Assembly: GCA_017406005.1 (NCBI GenBank)
Contig: JAFQZI010000022.1
Location: 1-32,519, forward strand
From: Oscillospiraceae bacterium
Lineage (GTDB): Bacteria; Bacillota; Clostridia; Oscillospirales; Oscillospiraceae
Length of the DNA stretch: 32,519 nt
Reading direction: 5' to 3'
Numbering within the stretch: the first letter of the stretch is position 1; every line of letters starts with the position of its first letter. The notes under the pieces were generated by a model. That model ran no database searches, was not told the origin of the DNA, and worked only from the letters and a program-made list of their open reading frames with translations. The translations under genes were made by a program, and so were the position numbers. This document shows, piece by piece, positions 16,350-24,182 of the stretch.

Positions 16350-16460
16350 TCTGATTCATCCTTTCCCGTTTGTCATTCACCTTTTCAGGCTTTTCGGAAT
16401 ACCTTATTTCGACCTCGTCCGCAAACACGGGGTCGTGTTTATTTTGCGCATTTTGGCGCG

Positions 16461-17459
16461 TTACTTTCTGATATATGTCTGGTTTCTGCTTGTCGGCTTG
16501 TCCGGGATTCTCATAACAATCAGGCCTTTTTCAAGAGCAGGATTCAGATACAGCTTTCGGAAGTTGTCTTTTGATTTCAGCCCGAGCCGCGTCATAAGCT
16601 GGGCGGCGGTATACGGAACGTCGTATTCCATCACTTCCAACAGGTTCTGTACGGCCCCGGTCAGATACGCATCCTTCTCTGAAATCTGTTTCAGTGCCCG
16701 GTCCAGCGTGAGGTTGATCTTGTCCAGCATAAACTCGATAAACGCATCGGAATTGCCGTTACCATGGCACTGAGAGATGGCATTATAGTAACCATCCTGG
16801 AATTCATGAATTCTGCTTTCGAGTGGCAGATACTGGAACGCCGGGTTCCATTCCGACAACAGAGCCGTCTGCCACAGCCGTGCCATTCTTCCGTTTCCAT
16901 CCGAAAAAGGATGGATAAAGACGAATTCATAGTGGAAGACCGAGGACAGAATCAGCGGATGCACGGTCTGTCTCGCTTTGCGCATCCAGTCAAACAAGGC
17001 CTGCATCTGGCCGGGCACAAACTGCGGTGGCGGGGCCATAAAGATACACACATCTCCGTTGAAAACACCTTCGTTATGAGTACGAAAAACCCCAGACTCC
17101 TGAACTGTCAGGTAGGTCATAATGCCGTGCAGCTTTTTCAGGTCACTGATAGAATACGGGTCAAATTTACCCAGCATATCATATGCCTGATAAGTGTTTT
17201 TGACCTCCTGGATGTCCTTTTCCGGCCCGATCACCGTTTTCCCGTCAATTACACTCTTCATTTCATCCAGCGAGAGGAAATTTGCCTCAATGGCAAGGGA
17301 AGAATGAATAGATCGGATTCGGTTGTTTCTCCGCAGATACGGCTTCGTTTCAAAAGACCGGTAGTTCGTGATCCTACCGGTTTTTTCGGCAATATCCGCC
17401 ACCAGCGACAGCATGGTATTCGTGATCGAGAACGGCGGAATGTAGTTTTCCATTTCCAT
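16461..17459 (-). CDS. Fic-domain protein (AMP-transferase-like)
   Basis: This 332-residue protein has the full Fic core HPFSDGNGRMAR (183-194), matching HxFx(D/E)GNGRxxR, with H183 as the catalytic base. The flap region is near NEGVFNGDVCIFMAPPP. An N-terminal inhibitory helix SSLAIEAN (53-60) fits (S/T)xxxE with S54 and E58, so this is a class II, self-inhibited Fic. The residue after the glutamate is Ala, where Gly or Asn is usual. The C-terminus (about 275-332) looks like a winged helix that binds DNA. Fic enzymes usually transfer AMP onto protein Ser, Thr or Tyr. GAGGTG about 7 bases before the ATG supports the start. It has its own promoter and no antitoxin gene beside it, as expected for class II. 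Confidence 0.9.
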   Translation of the reverse strand: MEMENYIPPFSITNTMLSLVADIAEKTGRITNYRSFETKPYLRRNNRIRSIHSSLAIEANFLSLDEMKSVIDGKTVIGPEKDIQEVKNTYQAYDMLGKFDPYSISDLKKLHGIMTYLTVQESGVFRTHNEGVFNGDVCIFMAPPPQFVPGQMQALFDWMRKARQTVHPLILSSVFHYEFVFIHPFSDGNGRMARLWQTALLSEWNPAFQYLPLESRIHEFQDGYYNAISQCHGNGNSDAFIEFMLDKINLTLDRALKQISEKDAYLTGAVQNLLEVMEYDVPYTAAQLMTRLGLKSKDNFRKLYLNPALEKGLIVMRIPDKPTSRNQTYIRK

Positions 17460-17484
17460 TATCAGACACCTCGCTTACCCAATC

Positions 17485-17513
17485 AGTATACCATAAGGCA
17501 TGGAGGAAAACAA
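17485..17513 (-). promoter_or_regulatory. Promoter of the fic gene
   Basis: On the reverse strand TTGTTT (17508-17513) and TATACT (17485-17490) are separated by 17 bases. The inverted repeat ATAAC-6-GTTAT (about 17513-17528) lies at the upstream edge of the -35. Confidence 0.6.
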
Positions 17514-17525
17514 TAACTTAGCTGT

Positions 17526-17549
17526 TATCTTACATGGTATCTTAGATGG
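17526..17549. repeat. 12-bp tandem repeat upstream of the fic promoter
   Basis: TATCTTACATGG (17526-17537) is followed directly by TATCTTAGATGG (17538-17549), 11 of 12 bases matching. It lies just upstream of the fic -35 and could be a regulator site, perhaps for the winged helix of Fic itself. Confidence 0.4.
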
Positions 17550-17624
17550 GTTTCTCGGCACTTATAATTTCACTTCTGGATTATCTTCTTTGCGAATGTG
17601 TGTGTTTTTCTTTTTATCTGTATT

Positions 17625-17639
17625 CTAAGGCAATACCGC
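17625..17639. repeat. Left end of the IS5-family element: CTAA target duplication and terminal inverted repeat
   Basis: CTAA (17625-17628) is followed by GGCAATACCGC (17629-17639). The same 11 bases occur inverted at 18763-18773 and are followed by CTAA. CTAA fits the YTAR target used by IS5-group elements. Confidence 0.9.
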
Positions 17640-18773
17640 ACGGAAATAAGGAGTGCAGTATAATACGAAAAATGGTATAATCTGACCATGAAGAAACAAA
17701 TAACGCTGTCCGCCTTCAGCGATGAGCTGGCAAGTGTACGGACGAAGAAAAAAGAGTTCTTAGCACAAATAGATCGCATCGTTCCATGGGGAGTATGGAT
17801 TGAAGAAATCAAACCGTACTATTACAAAGGAGAGCGCGGAAATAAGCCCTATGATCTTGAACTGATGCTTCGGATCTATTTGCTTCAGAATCTATATGAC
17901 CTCTCGGATATGGCAACTGTGGCAGAGGTCATAGACAGCCGAGCATTCTCTGAATTTTGTGGCGTGGATTCCAGCAACCAGGTACCGGATGGAGATACAC
18001 TCGGTCGGTTTCGGCATATTCTGGAGAAGAACGGGATTCAACAGAAACTGTTTGCCCAGGTAGTCAAGACACTGATGGAGAAAGGCCTCATTCTGAAAAA
18101 AGGGACAATCGTGGACTCAACCATTATTGAAGCCCCGTCTTCAACGAAGAATCAGAAGAAGGAACGAGATCCGGATGCACATCAGGTTAAAAAAGGCAAT
18201 GCATGGCATTTTGGATACAAAGTCCACATCGGTGTAGATAAAGACAGTGGGCTGGCCCATACTGTTGAGGTGACAGGAGCCAATATACATGATGCGACAA
18301 TGGTTCCGAAACTGCTGACTGGTGAAGAAGAGACTGTCTATGGAGACAGCGGATATCTTGGTGCGGAAAAGCGTGAGGATGCCATCATCAAAAACCATAT
18401 CGGGAAAAAGATCAGGTATAAAACCAATCGCAGACCTTCACAGAGCAAAAACAAGTCTGTCCGTTCTAAGGCGCAAATTAAACGCCGTGAGCATGAGAAA
18501 TCGTCTGTCAGGGCAAAGGTCGAACATGTCTTTGGCGTGATAAAGGGTCAGTTCCGTTACCGGAAAACTCGATACCGAGGATTACAAAAACAAACGGCAA
18601 AACTGAATATTCTGTTTGCTCTGGCAAACCTCATTCTGGCTGACAGGCCTTGCCTGGCAGTCTGATAGTGGATGCCTCCATAAAGAAAAAGCAAAAATAA
18701 TCAACACATTTTTTTGAATCCAGCAGTATCAACCAATGGCATTATCTTTTTTCAGTCATTACGCGGTATTGCC
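17629..18773 (+). mobile_element. Complete IS5-family insertion sequence, 1145 bp
   Basis: The element is bounded by 11-bp perfect inverted repeats (GGCAATACCGC) and 4-bp CTAA duplications and carries one uninterrupted DDE transposase gene. Perfect duplications and intact ends suggest a recent, possibly still active insertion. It lies between the fic gene and a nuclease remnant. Confidence 0.92.
17688..18665 (+). CDS. IS5-family DDE transposase
   Basis: This 325-residue protein has the N-terminal IS5 domain (YYYKGERGNKPYDLELMLRI, about 44-63, and QVPDGDTLGRFRHILE near 98-113) and the DDE catalytic triad at D143 (GTIVDSTIIEAP), D220 (VYGDSGYLGAE) and E279 (RAKVEHVFGVIKGQFRYRKT). It cuts and joins the ends of the surrounding element. 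Two TATAAT-like -10 boxes lie in the 40 bases before the ATG, inside the element. There is no internal stop or frameshift, so it should be functional. Confidence 0.93.
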   Translation: MKKQITLSAFSDELASVRTKKKEFLAQIDRIVPWGVWIEEIKPYYYKGERGNKPYDLELMLRIYLLQNLYDLSDMATVAEVIDSRAFSEFCGVDSSNQVPDGDTLGRFRHILEKNGIQQKLFAQVVKTLMEKGLILKKGTIVDSTIIEAPSSTKNQKKERDPDAHQVKKGNAWHFGYKVHIGVDKDSGLAHTVEVTGANIHDATMVPKLLTGEEETVYGDSGYLGAEKREDAIIKNHIGKKIRYKTNRRPSQSKNKSVRSKAQIKRREHEKSSVRAKVEHVFGVIKGQFRYRKTRYRGLQKQTAKLNILFALANLILADRPCLAV

Positions 18774-18777
18774 CTAA
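18763..18777. repeat. Right end of the IS5-family element: inverted repeat and CTAA duplication
   Basis: GCGGTATTGCC (18763-18773) is the inverted copy of the left end and is followed by CTAA (18774-18777). Confidence 0.9.
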
Positions 18778-18849
18778 TAAAACAACGCCTAGTTTTTCCG
18801 CATATTCTCTTGCTTGTTGAGTATAACTACTTGTAGTAAAAATATACAC
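18774..18849 (-). pseudogene. Remnant of an Mrr-type restriction endonuclease domain
   Basis: On the reverse strand, just after the SNF2 gene stop, one frame reads VYIFTTSSYTQQAREYAEKL followed by GVVLL. This resembles the end of an Mrr catalytic domain, in which a TTS.FT..A.EYA stretch is followed by the I.LIDG strand. The fragment is about 25 codons, has no start of its own, and is +1 relative to the SNF2 frame. The IS5 element sits right after GVVLL. Removing the IS and one CTAA copy gives EYR and a stop, not the expected DG, so the gene was already broken before the insertion. Identification from such a short piece is tentative. Confidence 0.4.
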
Positions 18850-18859
18850 TGATAATAAA

Positions 18860-21226
18860 TCAGTTGCCAGCCCAATTATGGAATTCAGCTAAAATAGCAT
18901 CCAAATCGAGATTTGTATAGGATGGTTCAATGTTTGACTGTGTTGGCGTATTGCTATCGGTTTGCGGGCTCCTTTGATCAAGTACGGGTTTGATATGTTG
19001 ATCAGAGGGGGTAATGTTTGTCATAACATCTGTTTTATGAGATTTATTTGAGGACGATTTATTTTCAGCCTTTTTGGGCATTGTTATGCCGTTTTTCTGG
19101 TTAATCCTCTCAATTTCTTCTTCGATGATATTACCGAATGTGCGGTCATCAATTGCCATGCTTTCTTCAGCAGCCACAGATTTATCGGCGAACGCATCAA
19201 AGACAGCCTGCTTGTTTTCTAAAAGCTCCACAATTCTTTCATCTACCGTGTTTTCGCAAAGCAGCCTGTAGACAAGTACATTTCTGGTCTGACCCATGCG
19301 ATAAGCTCTTGAGATTGCTTGGTTTTCAATTGATGGTTTAAGCTGAGGCTCACAAATGATCACGACACTTGCTGCCTGAATATTCAAACCGGTTCCACCG
19401 GATTGAATTTGTGCTGTCAGTACTGATCCTGCAGGAGCTTTTTCAAACTGGTCCAATATTTCCTGCCTTCGTGCTGGCGGAACGGAGCCGTTGATCGGTT
19501 CAAGGCAGCGTTCACCGAGAAGCAGCCTGATTTTCCGGATTGTATCAAGAAAGAAAGAAAAAACGATTATTTTACGTCCGTCTCCGGTTGCTTCATTGAT
19601 GATTTCCAGCATGCGTATTGCTTTGGAAGAATCCCGAAGGTCATCAACATTCCAGGAAACGCGCCTGATATCAGCATAGTTTCTACCGAGCACGCTGTTT
19701 TCATAGATGCTTTCTTCCATTGCCCCTAATGCGCACCATTCCTGACTTTCAATCAATTCAGGGAGTTCTGTCAGTACATCATCGCGTTTTCTCCTGTAAT
19801 AGACAGGTGCGACGGCTTCCCTGAATTGAGGTGCTGCTTTCATAAAGGCCATTCTGGAGATGGTCCTGGCGACAGCCGGCTTGAGGATATCGATAAGTGC
19901 GATCATTTCCTCAACTCTGTTTTCCAATGCTGTACCGGTCATAAAGAGCAGACGTTGAGTATATCCACAAAGGTTTTTTACATTGATTGTTCTACGGGCA
20001 GAAGTGTTTTTGATGTAATGAGCTTCATCGACAACCAGCAGAGAGAATGTATAGTTATCTGGCAGCTTTATGGAGCCCGTTGTCTCATAAGTAGTTACTG
20101 CAACACCTCCGGTGTTGAGCCAGGCTTGCAGAGCTGCTTTTCTTCCGCTGCCATGTATTTTGGTAACGCTGAGCAGGCTCATTTTACGGATTTCTCTGCA
20201 CCAGTTTGTAATGACACTTGCCGGGCATACAACCATGAAATGCGTTGCTCCGGTATTGCGGAGAGAGACCATAGCGGCAATAGCCTGCACAGTTTTACCA
20301 AGGCCCATCTCATCACCAAGCAAGACTCGCTCCTGATGGAGTATATATTTTACACCCCATTCCTGATACCGGCGTAATTCGCAGATCAACCCTTCCGGAA
20401 AGAAGTCCTCTTCCTGCACTTCCCGTGCAAGATCTTCAGGAAGGCCATATATGGCATCAGTGTTTCCGAGAATCCCGGGATTAATATCTTCAAGGATATT
20501 GAAAAAGCGAATGGAGTTGGCGGTGAAATCCTTCCAGGCATCCTGCTCACTCGTATCCGTTATCGGAACGGTTTCATCAACCTTGTCCCAGGCTTTCTTT
20601 CCGTATGGTCCATCCATGAGGTCGCATAGCAATTCAAAGGCATCTGCAGCCTTTTGTTTCTTTGCCCCGGATGAGAAAAACCATTTTATTCCGTTGCTGC
20701 CAGCCTCAAGAGCCTCTGTTGCACTATCGATGGTGTCTTCGTATCGATATAGGAGCCTTTGGCATTCATCAGCAATAGGCTGGTAGTTTTTATATTTTGA
20801 AATGGCAAAGACAAGCTTGGTTGAAGAAGGGTTTTTATCGTCTGTGCTCAGACGGATTTTGACTCCACTTTGTGCTTTGGAGACGATTTCGTTCACTACT
20901 TCTTTTATAGCATAAGCAGAGTCTTCACTAATCCCATAAACAGATGCAAGAGAAAAAATCGATGCAGTATATAAATCTGCTACTGTGTTATAACCGCTAT
21001 CTCTTAAAGCCTTTATACGAAAACCACGTTTCCCTCGGTTAATCTCTTCAACCGGGATATCGGCAAGAATATTGAGTACTTCACGGGCTATGATTTCATC
21101 TGACGTTTGTTTTACGCTGTCCTGATATTCCTCCGCGGTCTCAATAACGGTGTGCAAAGCTGCCGCCAGCTTCTGGTGCTGTCGAATGATTTGTCTTGCT
21201 TCACTTGTGCTGAATGGTCTTGCCAT
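18860..21226 (-). CDS. SNF2-type DEAD/DEAH-box helicase
   Basis: This is a 788-residue superfamily 2 ATPase. The N-terminal 280 residues are helical, with a helix-hairpin-helix-like stretch (about 71-115: ALRDSGYNTVADLYTA, then VYGISEDSAYAIKEVV). The motor begins at LRRYQEWGVKYIL (284-296). Motif I is GDEMGLGKT (304-312), motif II VVDEAHYIKN (398-407), motif III MTGT (429-432), and motif VI QAISRAYRMGQTR (636-648). All motor motifs are intact. A polar, Ser/Thr-rich linker (about 710-770) ends in a short acidic helix. SNF2 ATPases translocate on double-stranded DNA. In bacteria this layout often occurs with nucleases in defence or repair loci. A nuclease remnant directly downstream suggests a former two-gene module. 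GGAG about 10 bases before the ATG supports the start. Confidence 0.9.
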   Translation of the reverse strand: MARPFSTSEARQIIRQHQKLAAALHTVIETAEEYQDSVKQTSDEIIAREVLNILADIPVEEINRGKRGFRIKALRDSGYNTVADLYTASIFSLASVYGISEDSAYAIKEVVNEIVSKAQSGVKIRLSTDDKNPSSTKLVFAISKYKNYQPIADECQRLLYRYEDTIDSATEALEAGSNGIKWFFSSGAKKQKAADAFELLCDLMDGPYGKKAWDKVDETVPITDTSEQDAWKDFTANSIRFFNILEDINPGILGNTDAIYGLPEDLAREVQEEDFFPEGLICELRRYQEWGVKYILHQERVLLGDEMGLGKTVQAIAAMVSLRNTGATHFMVVCPASVITNWCREIRKMSLLSVTKIHGSGRKAALQAWLNTGGVAVTTYETTGSIKLPDNYTFSLLVVDEAHYIKNTSARRTINVKNLCGYTQRLLFMTGTALENRVEEMIALIDILKPAVARTISRMAFMKAAPQFREAVAPVYYRRKRDDVLTELPELIESQEWCALGAMEESIYENSVLGRNYADIRRVSWNVDDLRDSSKAIRMLEIINEATGDGRKIIVFSFFLDTIRKIRLLLGERCLEPINGSVPPARRQEILDQFEKAPAGSVLTAQIQSGGTGLNIQAASVVIICEPQLKPSIENQAISRAYRMGQTRNVLVYRLLCENTVDERIVELLENKQAVFDAFADKSVAAEESMAIDDRTFGNIIEEEIERINQKNGITMPKKAENKSSSNKSHKTDVMTNITPSDQHIKPVLDQRSPQTDSNTPTQSNIEPSYTNLDLDAILAEFHNWAGN

Positions 21227-21251
21227 AGAGGAAAGTCTCCGGATGTATTTA

Positions 21252-22250
21252 TTATGAAATCTTCGTCAGTTGCGGCATCCAGCAGTGTGATCTACAGTCT
21301 ACCATTAAATCGTCATAACCATTGGGATTTTGATATATGAAATCTGGATTGTTATAATTGCCATATATTGAGAATGGTTCTGTTTCACCGTTCCATTCAG
21401 ACGAATGGAACATCCCATTTGGTGCAAGATATTCATTATCATTTGCAGTAGCGTATCCTTCCAGAAAACGCATGTGGTCACCGGCTACGTCAAAAAACTC
21501 GAAATAAGTATAAGCTGCACCACCGGATGCTTCACGATAAATCCGGTTATCTGTCATAAAATAAAAGCGGTTTCTTGCCCAACTTGTACACAAATTTACA
21601 GGGGTGTTGTTAACAAGTGTGCAAAGTTCAAACAGAACCGGGGTATCGTAAATAGAATAAGAGGGATTTTTTAGATCAATACCTGCTATCAAAAGTTCTG
21701 GAATTCCGTTTTTGTCGAGATCTTTCAATGCATAACCTACGTGTTCATAGCTGCGGATAAATTCACTGACTGCATATCCATCCTGATAATTATAGGGTTC
21801 CGCCTGCTTTGCAATGCGGTAATATTCAATCACACTGTTGTAAGCATTAAGGAAATCTCCTACATAGATATATGCAGGGGAAGTGGAAGCCGACCCTCCA
21901 GGCCCGTAAAATGTGGCCTGCACACCCCAGCCGTTTACTGACGGCGGAACATTGCTCACGGCAATCGTATCGCCCTCCAACGCTTGCAGATTTAATCCGG
22001 GGTTCATCGTCATTGCTTCCGTCAGGGTATGCACATACCCATTCGGATCTACCAGCTCCCAACTCATGCTGCTCGCATTGTCTGCATGGGCAATGAACCA
22101 CGTCCTCCCACCAATGGCAATAGCCTCGCTGGTGGGATTTTTCGTTATTGAAGGACCGCCATTATCGGCTTCAGCTACAATATTGCAAGTAAGCAAACTG
22201 AATATAAGAGATATCAATATTATTGTGGCGTATTTTTGCCTTTTTGGCAT
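21252..22250 (-). CDS. Secreted protein with Ig-like part and a DLDKNGIPELLI calcium-loop-like motif
   Basis: This 332-residue protein has an N-terminal signal sequence (KYATIILISLIFSLLTCNIV), probably cut near VAEA. A beta-rich Ig-like region follows (about 30-130: ITKNPTSEAIAIGGRTWFIA, ending at GPGGSASTSPAYIYVG), a form common in Clostridia surface proteins. The second half has a helix, then LKDLDKNGIPELLIAG, an EF-hand/VCBS-like D-x-D-x-N-G-x-x-E loop, within a domain that often reports on stored values such as calcium. I do not recognise an enzyme. AGGAGG precedes the ATG. A TATAAT (22282-22287 on the reverse strand) without a clear -35 may be the promoter. The stop lies 25 bases before the SNF2 ATG, so the two may share a transcript, which is an odd pairing. 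Confidence 0.7.
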   Translation of the reverse strand: MPKRQKYATIILISLIFSLLTCNIVAEADNGGPSITKNPTSEAIAIGGRTWFIAHADNASSMSWELVDPNGYVHTLTEAMTMNPGLNLQALEGDTIAVSNVPPSVNGWGVQATFYGPGGSASTSPAYIYVGDFLNAYNSVIEYYRIAKQAEPYNYQDGYAVSEFIRSYEHVGYALKDLDKNGIPELLIAGIDLKNPSYSIYDTPVLFELCTLVNNTPVNLCTSWARNRFYFMTDNRIYREASGGAAYTYFEFFDVAGDHMRFLEGYATANDNEYLAPNGMFHSSEWNGETEPFSIYGNYNNPDFIYQNPNGYDDLMVDCRSHCWMPQLTKIS

Positions 22251-22294
22251 TTTATTGTCCTCCTATTAATACGGCGAAATTATTATATTATTAA

Positions 22295-22897
22295 TTATTC
22301 AATGTTGATCCATAATGCTGGGCGAACAGTACGAACATTAGAATTAATATCACCATAGCAACTTGAGTCTATTACTCCATCAACGGTAACTGCCATAGCA
22401 GTTCCAAAAGAACCATAATCAATACTTGTACGCAACCACCAGGCACAGGCACCAGTACTTTTTTTTGTATAAGCGCCATGTTCTTTTACATATTTGGTCG
22501 GGATACAAATACGTTCATCATCACTCTGAAAATATTTTTTTGCTTCTGCATAACTTAATAAGAATATTCTATCATCTGTATCAATTTGTGAAGCTTCGTC
22601 AATGACATAGCTTTTGCCAAGACTATTATCAATATGGGAAGTTATTATCATATTTCTTTCCTTTTCAGAAAACGAATTAGAAATAAAATCATAGTTCAAC
22701 CATTTACGTATTGAACACATTTCCCATGTTTTTCCGGAAGAACGACTCTGATTAAAAGGCAGGCATTCTATAGCATTTTTGCTAACTAATAGTTTTTTAC
22801 CATCTTTAATCTCTAAAACTATCCACTGTATTGGTTCCTTGCCATTTGAACTATTATCGTCTTGTTCATAGGTCCCAAAAGCAAGCAGACCGGGGAA
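22295..22897 (-). pseudogene. DUF6273-domain gene lacking its 5' end
   Basis: From the stop at 22295 the reverse frame is open to 22897, well past the first ATG (22720). The upstream codons are clearly part of the domain: LLAFGTYEQDDN, GKEPIQWIVLEIKDGKKLL and KTWEMCSIRKWLNYDF match the start of DUF6273. It then continues with DRIFLLSYAEAKKYF, ACAWWLRTSID and VRTVRPALWINIE. So the domain itself is nearly whole, but no start codon, ribosome site or leader exists; a TGA closes the frame at 22898-22900. The 5' part was lost at a junction with the rightward phage-type gene. ATG 22720 could give a shortened, probably non-folding product. The function of DUF6273 is unknown; it is frequent in exported Clostridia proteins. 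Confidence 0.7.
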
Positions 22898-22904
22898 TCA
22901 GGCA

Positions 22905-24041
22905 GTGGCGGGGATTAAAGCCGCCGAGACTGATGAGGAGAGATACCCGGATTATGTTGCACCAACAAATATGAGCTCGTCCCAGTCCGGGGCGGGCTCT
23001 TCTGCTAATAAGGGGAGTACAAGTACAAAGAGTTCGAGCAGTTCGTCGGTGAAGAGCTCAACATCGTCAAGCACGAAGTCGAATACAGGCAATAATACGG
23101 CGAGCAATGCAGGCAGTTATGCAGTTCCCGAGACTCAGGATACTCCTTATGACCGGAAGTTCTATGCCGCTTTAGCTGCCGGGGTTCCGAATGGAATCAA
23201 TGCAAGTGAGTACATTGCAAAAGACAGGGCTGCCGATGCCGTGAAGGGCATGGTGAACGGGGCTAAGGCATACGTTGGTACAGGGTCTGTTGCCCCGATT
23301 GATTATGTGGATATCGCCCAGCAGAAAGCCGAATTGAGAGCAAGGGAAAACCAGGAGAAGGCGAGGGCTGTTCTGGCGGCAGACTATGGGGTCAACAAGG
23401 GAGTCAATGATCTCGTCCGAAATGTGCAGGACAGCCGGGGGCTTTATCAGACCCAGCGGAATCAGGTCAATGCCGACGAGGCGAGAGCTCTGGACAACCA
23501 GGTTTTGTATGCCGAGGCGCGGGGCGACCGCGGCGGCATCGGGATGAGCCAATACGGAGGCATTCAGAATACGGCTGCCACCAACAGGCAGGTTATCAAC
23601 TCCGCTGAGGTCAAGCTGCAGACGGACACCGCCAGGCAGATTGCAGATCTGCGAGCGCAGGGGGAGTTTGAAAAAGCGGATAAAGTGCTGGAGATCAGCA
23701 ACAAATATCTCACGGAACTGCAGAACCTGGAGAAGTGGGCGAAAGAAAAGAATGTTGGGGTTCAGGAGTTCAATGCAAAGTTAAGAGAATGGGAAAACGA
23801 GTATGTTTTGAATGTGGGGAAGTACCTTACGGAGGCAGAGCTCAATGCCGTGAAGGCTGCAGGGATTTTCTCAAACGGGGCTGAGACGGCTGCTTACCGG
23901 GATGCCGTCCAGGATCGGTATGCTGCAGGGGCAAAGGCGATGATGGATGCCGGCATTGTTCCGAGCGCGGATCAGCTCGAAGTACTCGGGTGGACGCCGG
24001 AACAGTACTGGGTCTATAAGATGGCGAATTCCTCGTACTGA
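22905..24041 (+). CDS. Phage-type structural protein fragment, probably missing its N-terminus
   Basis: The frame gives 378 residues from a GTG at 22905, but it is open back to 22872 with no ATG and no ribosome site, so the 5' end is probably lost at the junction with the DUF6273 gene. A Ser/Thr-rich linker (about 24-75) is followed by a helical, Ala/Gln-rich body (RENQEKARAVLAADYGV, TDTARQIADLRAQGEFEKAD, KWAKEKNVGVQEFNAKLREW) typical of Clostridia prophage minor structural or tail-fibre-linked proteins. It ends with LGWTPEQYWVYKMANSSY. No other phage structural gene lies near, so this is a prophage remnant or a stranded cargo gene. The phage assignment is from composition and general resemblance only. 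Confidence 0.55.
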   Translation: MAGIKAAETDEERYPDYVAPTNMSSSQSGAGSSANKGSTSTKSSSSSSVKSSTSSSTKSNTGNNTASNAGSYAVPETQDTPYDRKFYAALAAGVPNGINASEYIAKDRAADAVKGMVNGAKAYVGTGSVAPIDYVDIAQQKAELRARENQEKARAVLAADYGVNKGVNDLVRNVQDSRGLYQTQRNQVNADEARALDNQVLYAEARGDRGGIGMSQYGGIQNTAATNRQVINSAEVKLQTDTARQIADLRAQGEFEKADKVLEISNKYLTELQNLEKWAKEKNVGVQEFNAKLREWENEYVLNVGKYLTEAELNAVKAAGIFSNGAETAAYRDAVQDRYAAGAKAMMDAGIVPSADQLEVLGWTPEQYWVYKMANSSY

Positions 24042-24053
24042 GTGCATAACAAG

Positions 24054-24080
24054 TTGCGCGGAAGACAACATTGTACTTCG
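24054..24080. repeat. Second copy of the dispersed intergenic repeat
   Basis: GAAGACAACATTGTAC (24061-24076) is an exact inverted copy of 13969-13984. Flanks also match loosely: TTGC plus GCG before, TTCG after, against TTGCTCGCG and CTCG at the other site. Confidence 0.55.
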
Positions 24081-24129
24081 TGGTTACGTGTCTGTCCGCA
24101 CTCTGTATGTTTTGAGAAATCAATGATAG

Positions 24130-24166
24130 CAGGGGAGATGTTTACAGCATCTCTGCCTGTTATTTT
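24130..24166 (+). terminator. Probable terminator after the phage-type gene
   Basis: CAGG-G-GAGATG (24130-24140) pairs with CATCTC-TG-CCTG (24148-24159) across a 7-base loop, with a small internal loop. The stem is followed by TTATTTT (24160-24166). Confidence 0.6.
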
Positions 24167-24182
24167 AATGGGGGCTTAATTC

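Noticed and set aside
16410-16436. Terminator for the fic gene from the CGACC...GGTCG hairpin
   Set aside because: The stem has a mismatch and no T-tract follows on the reverse strand.
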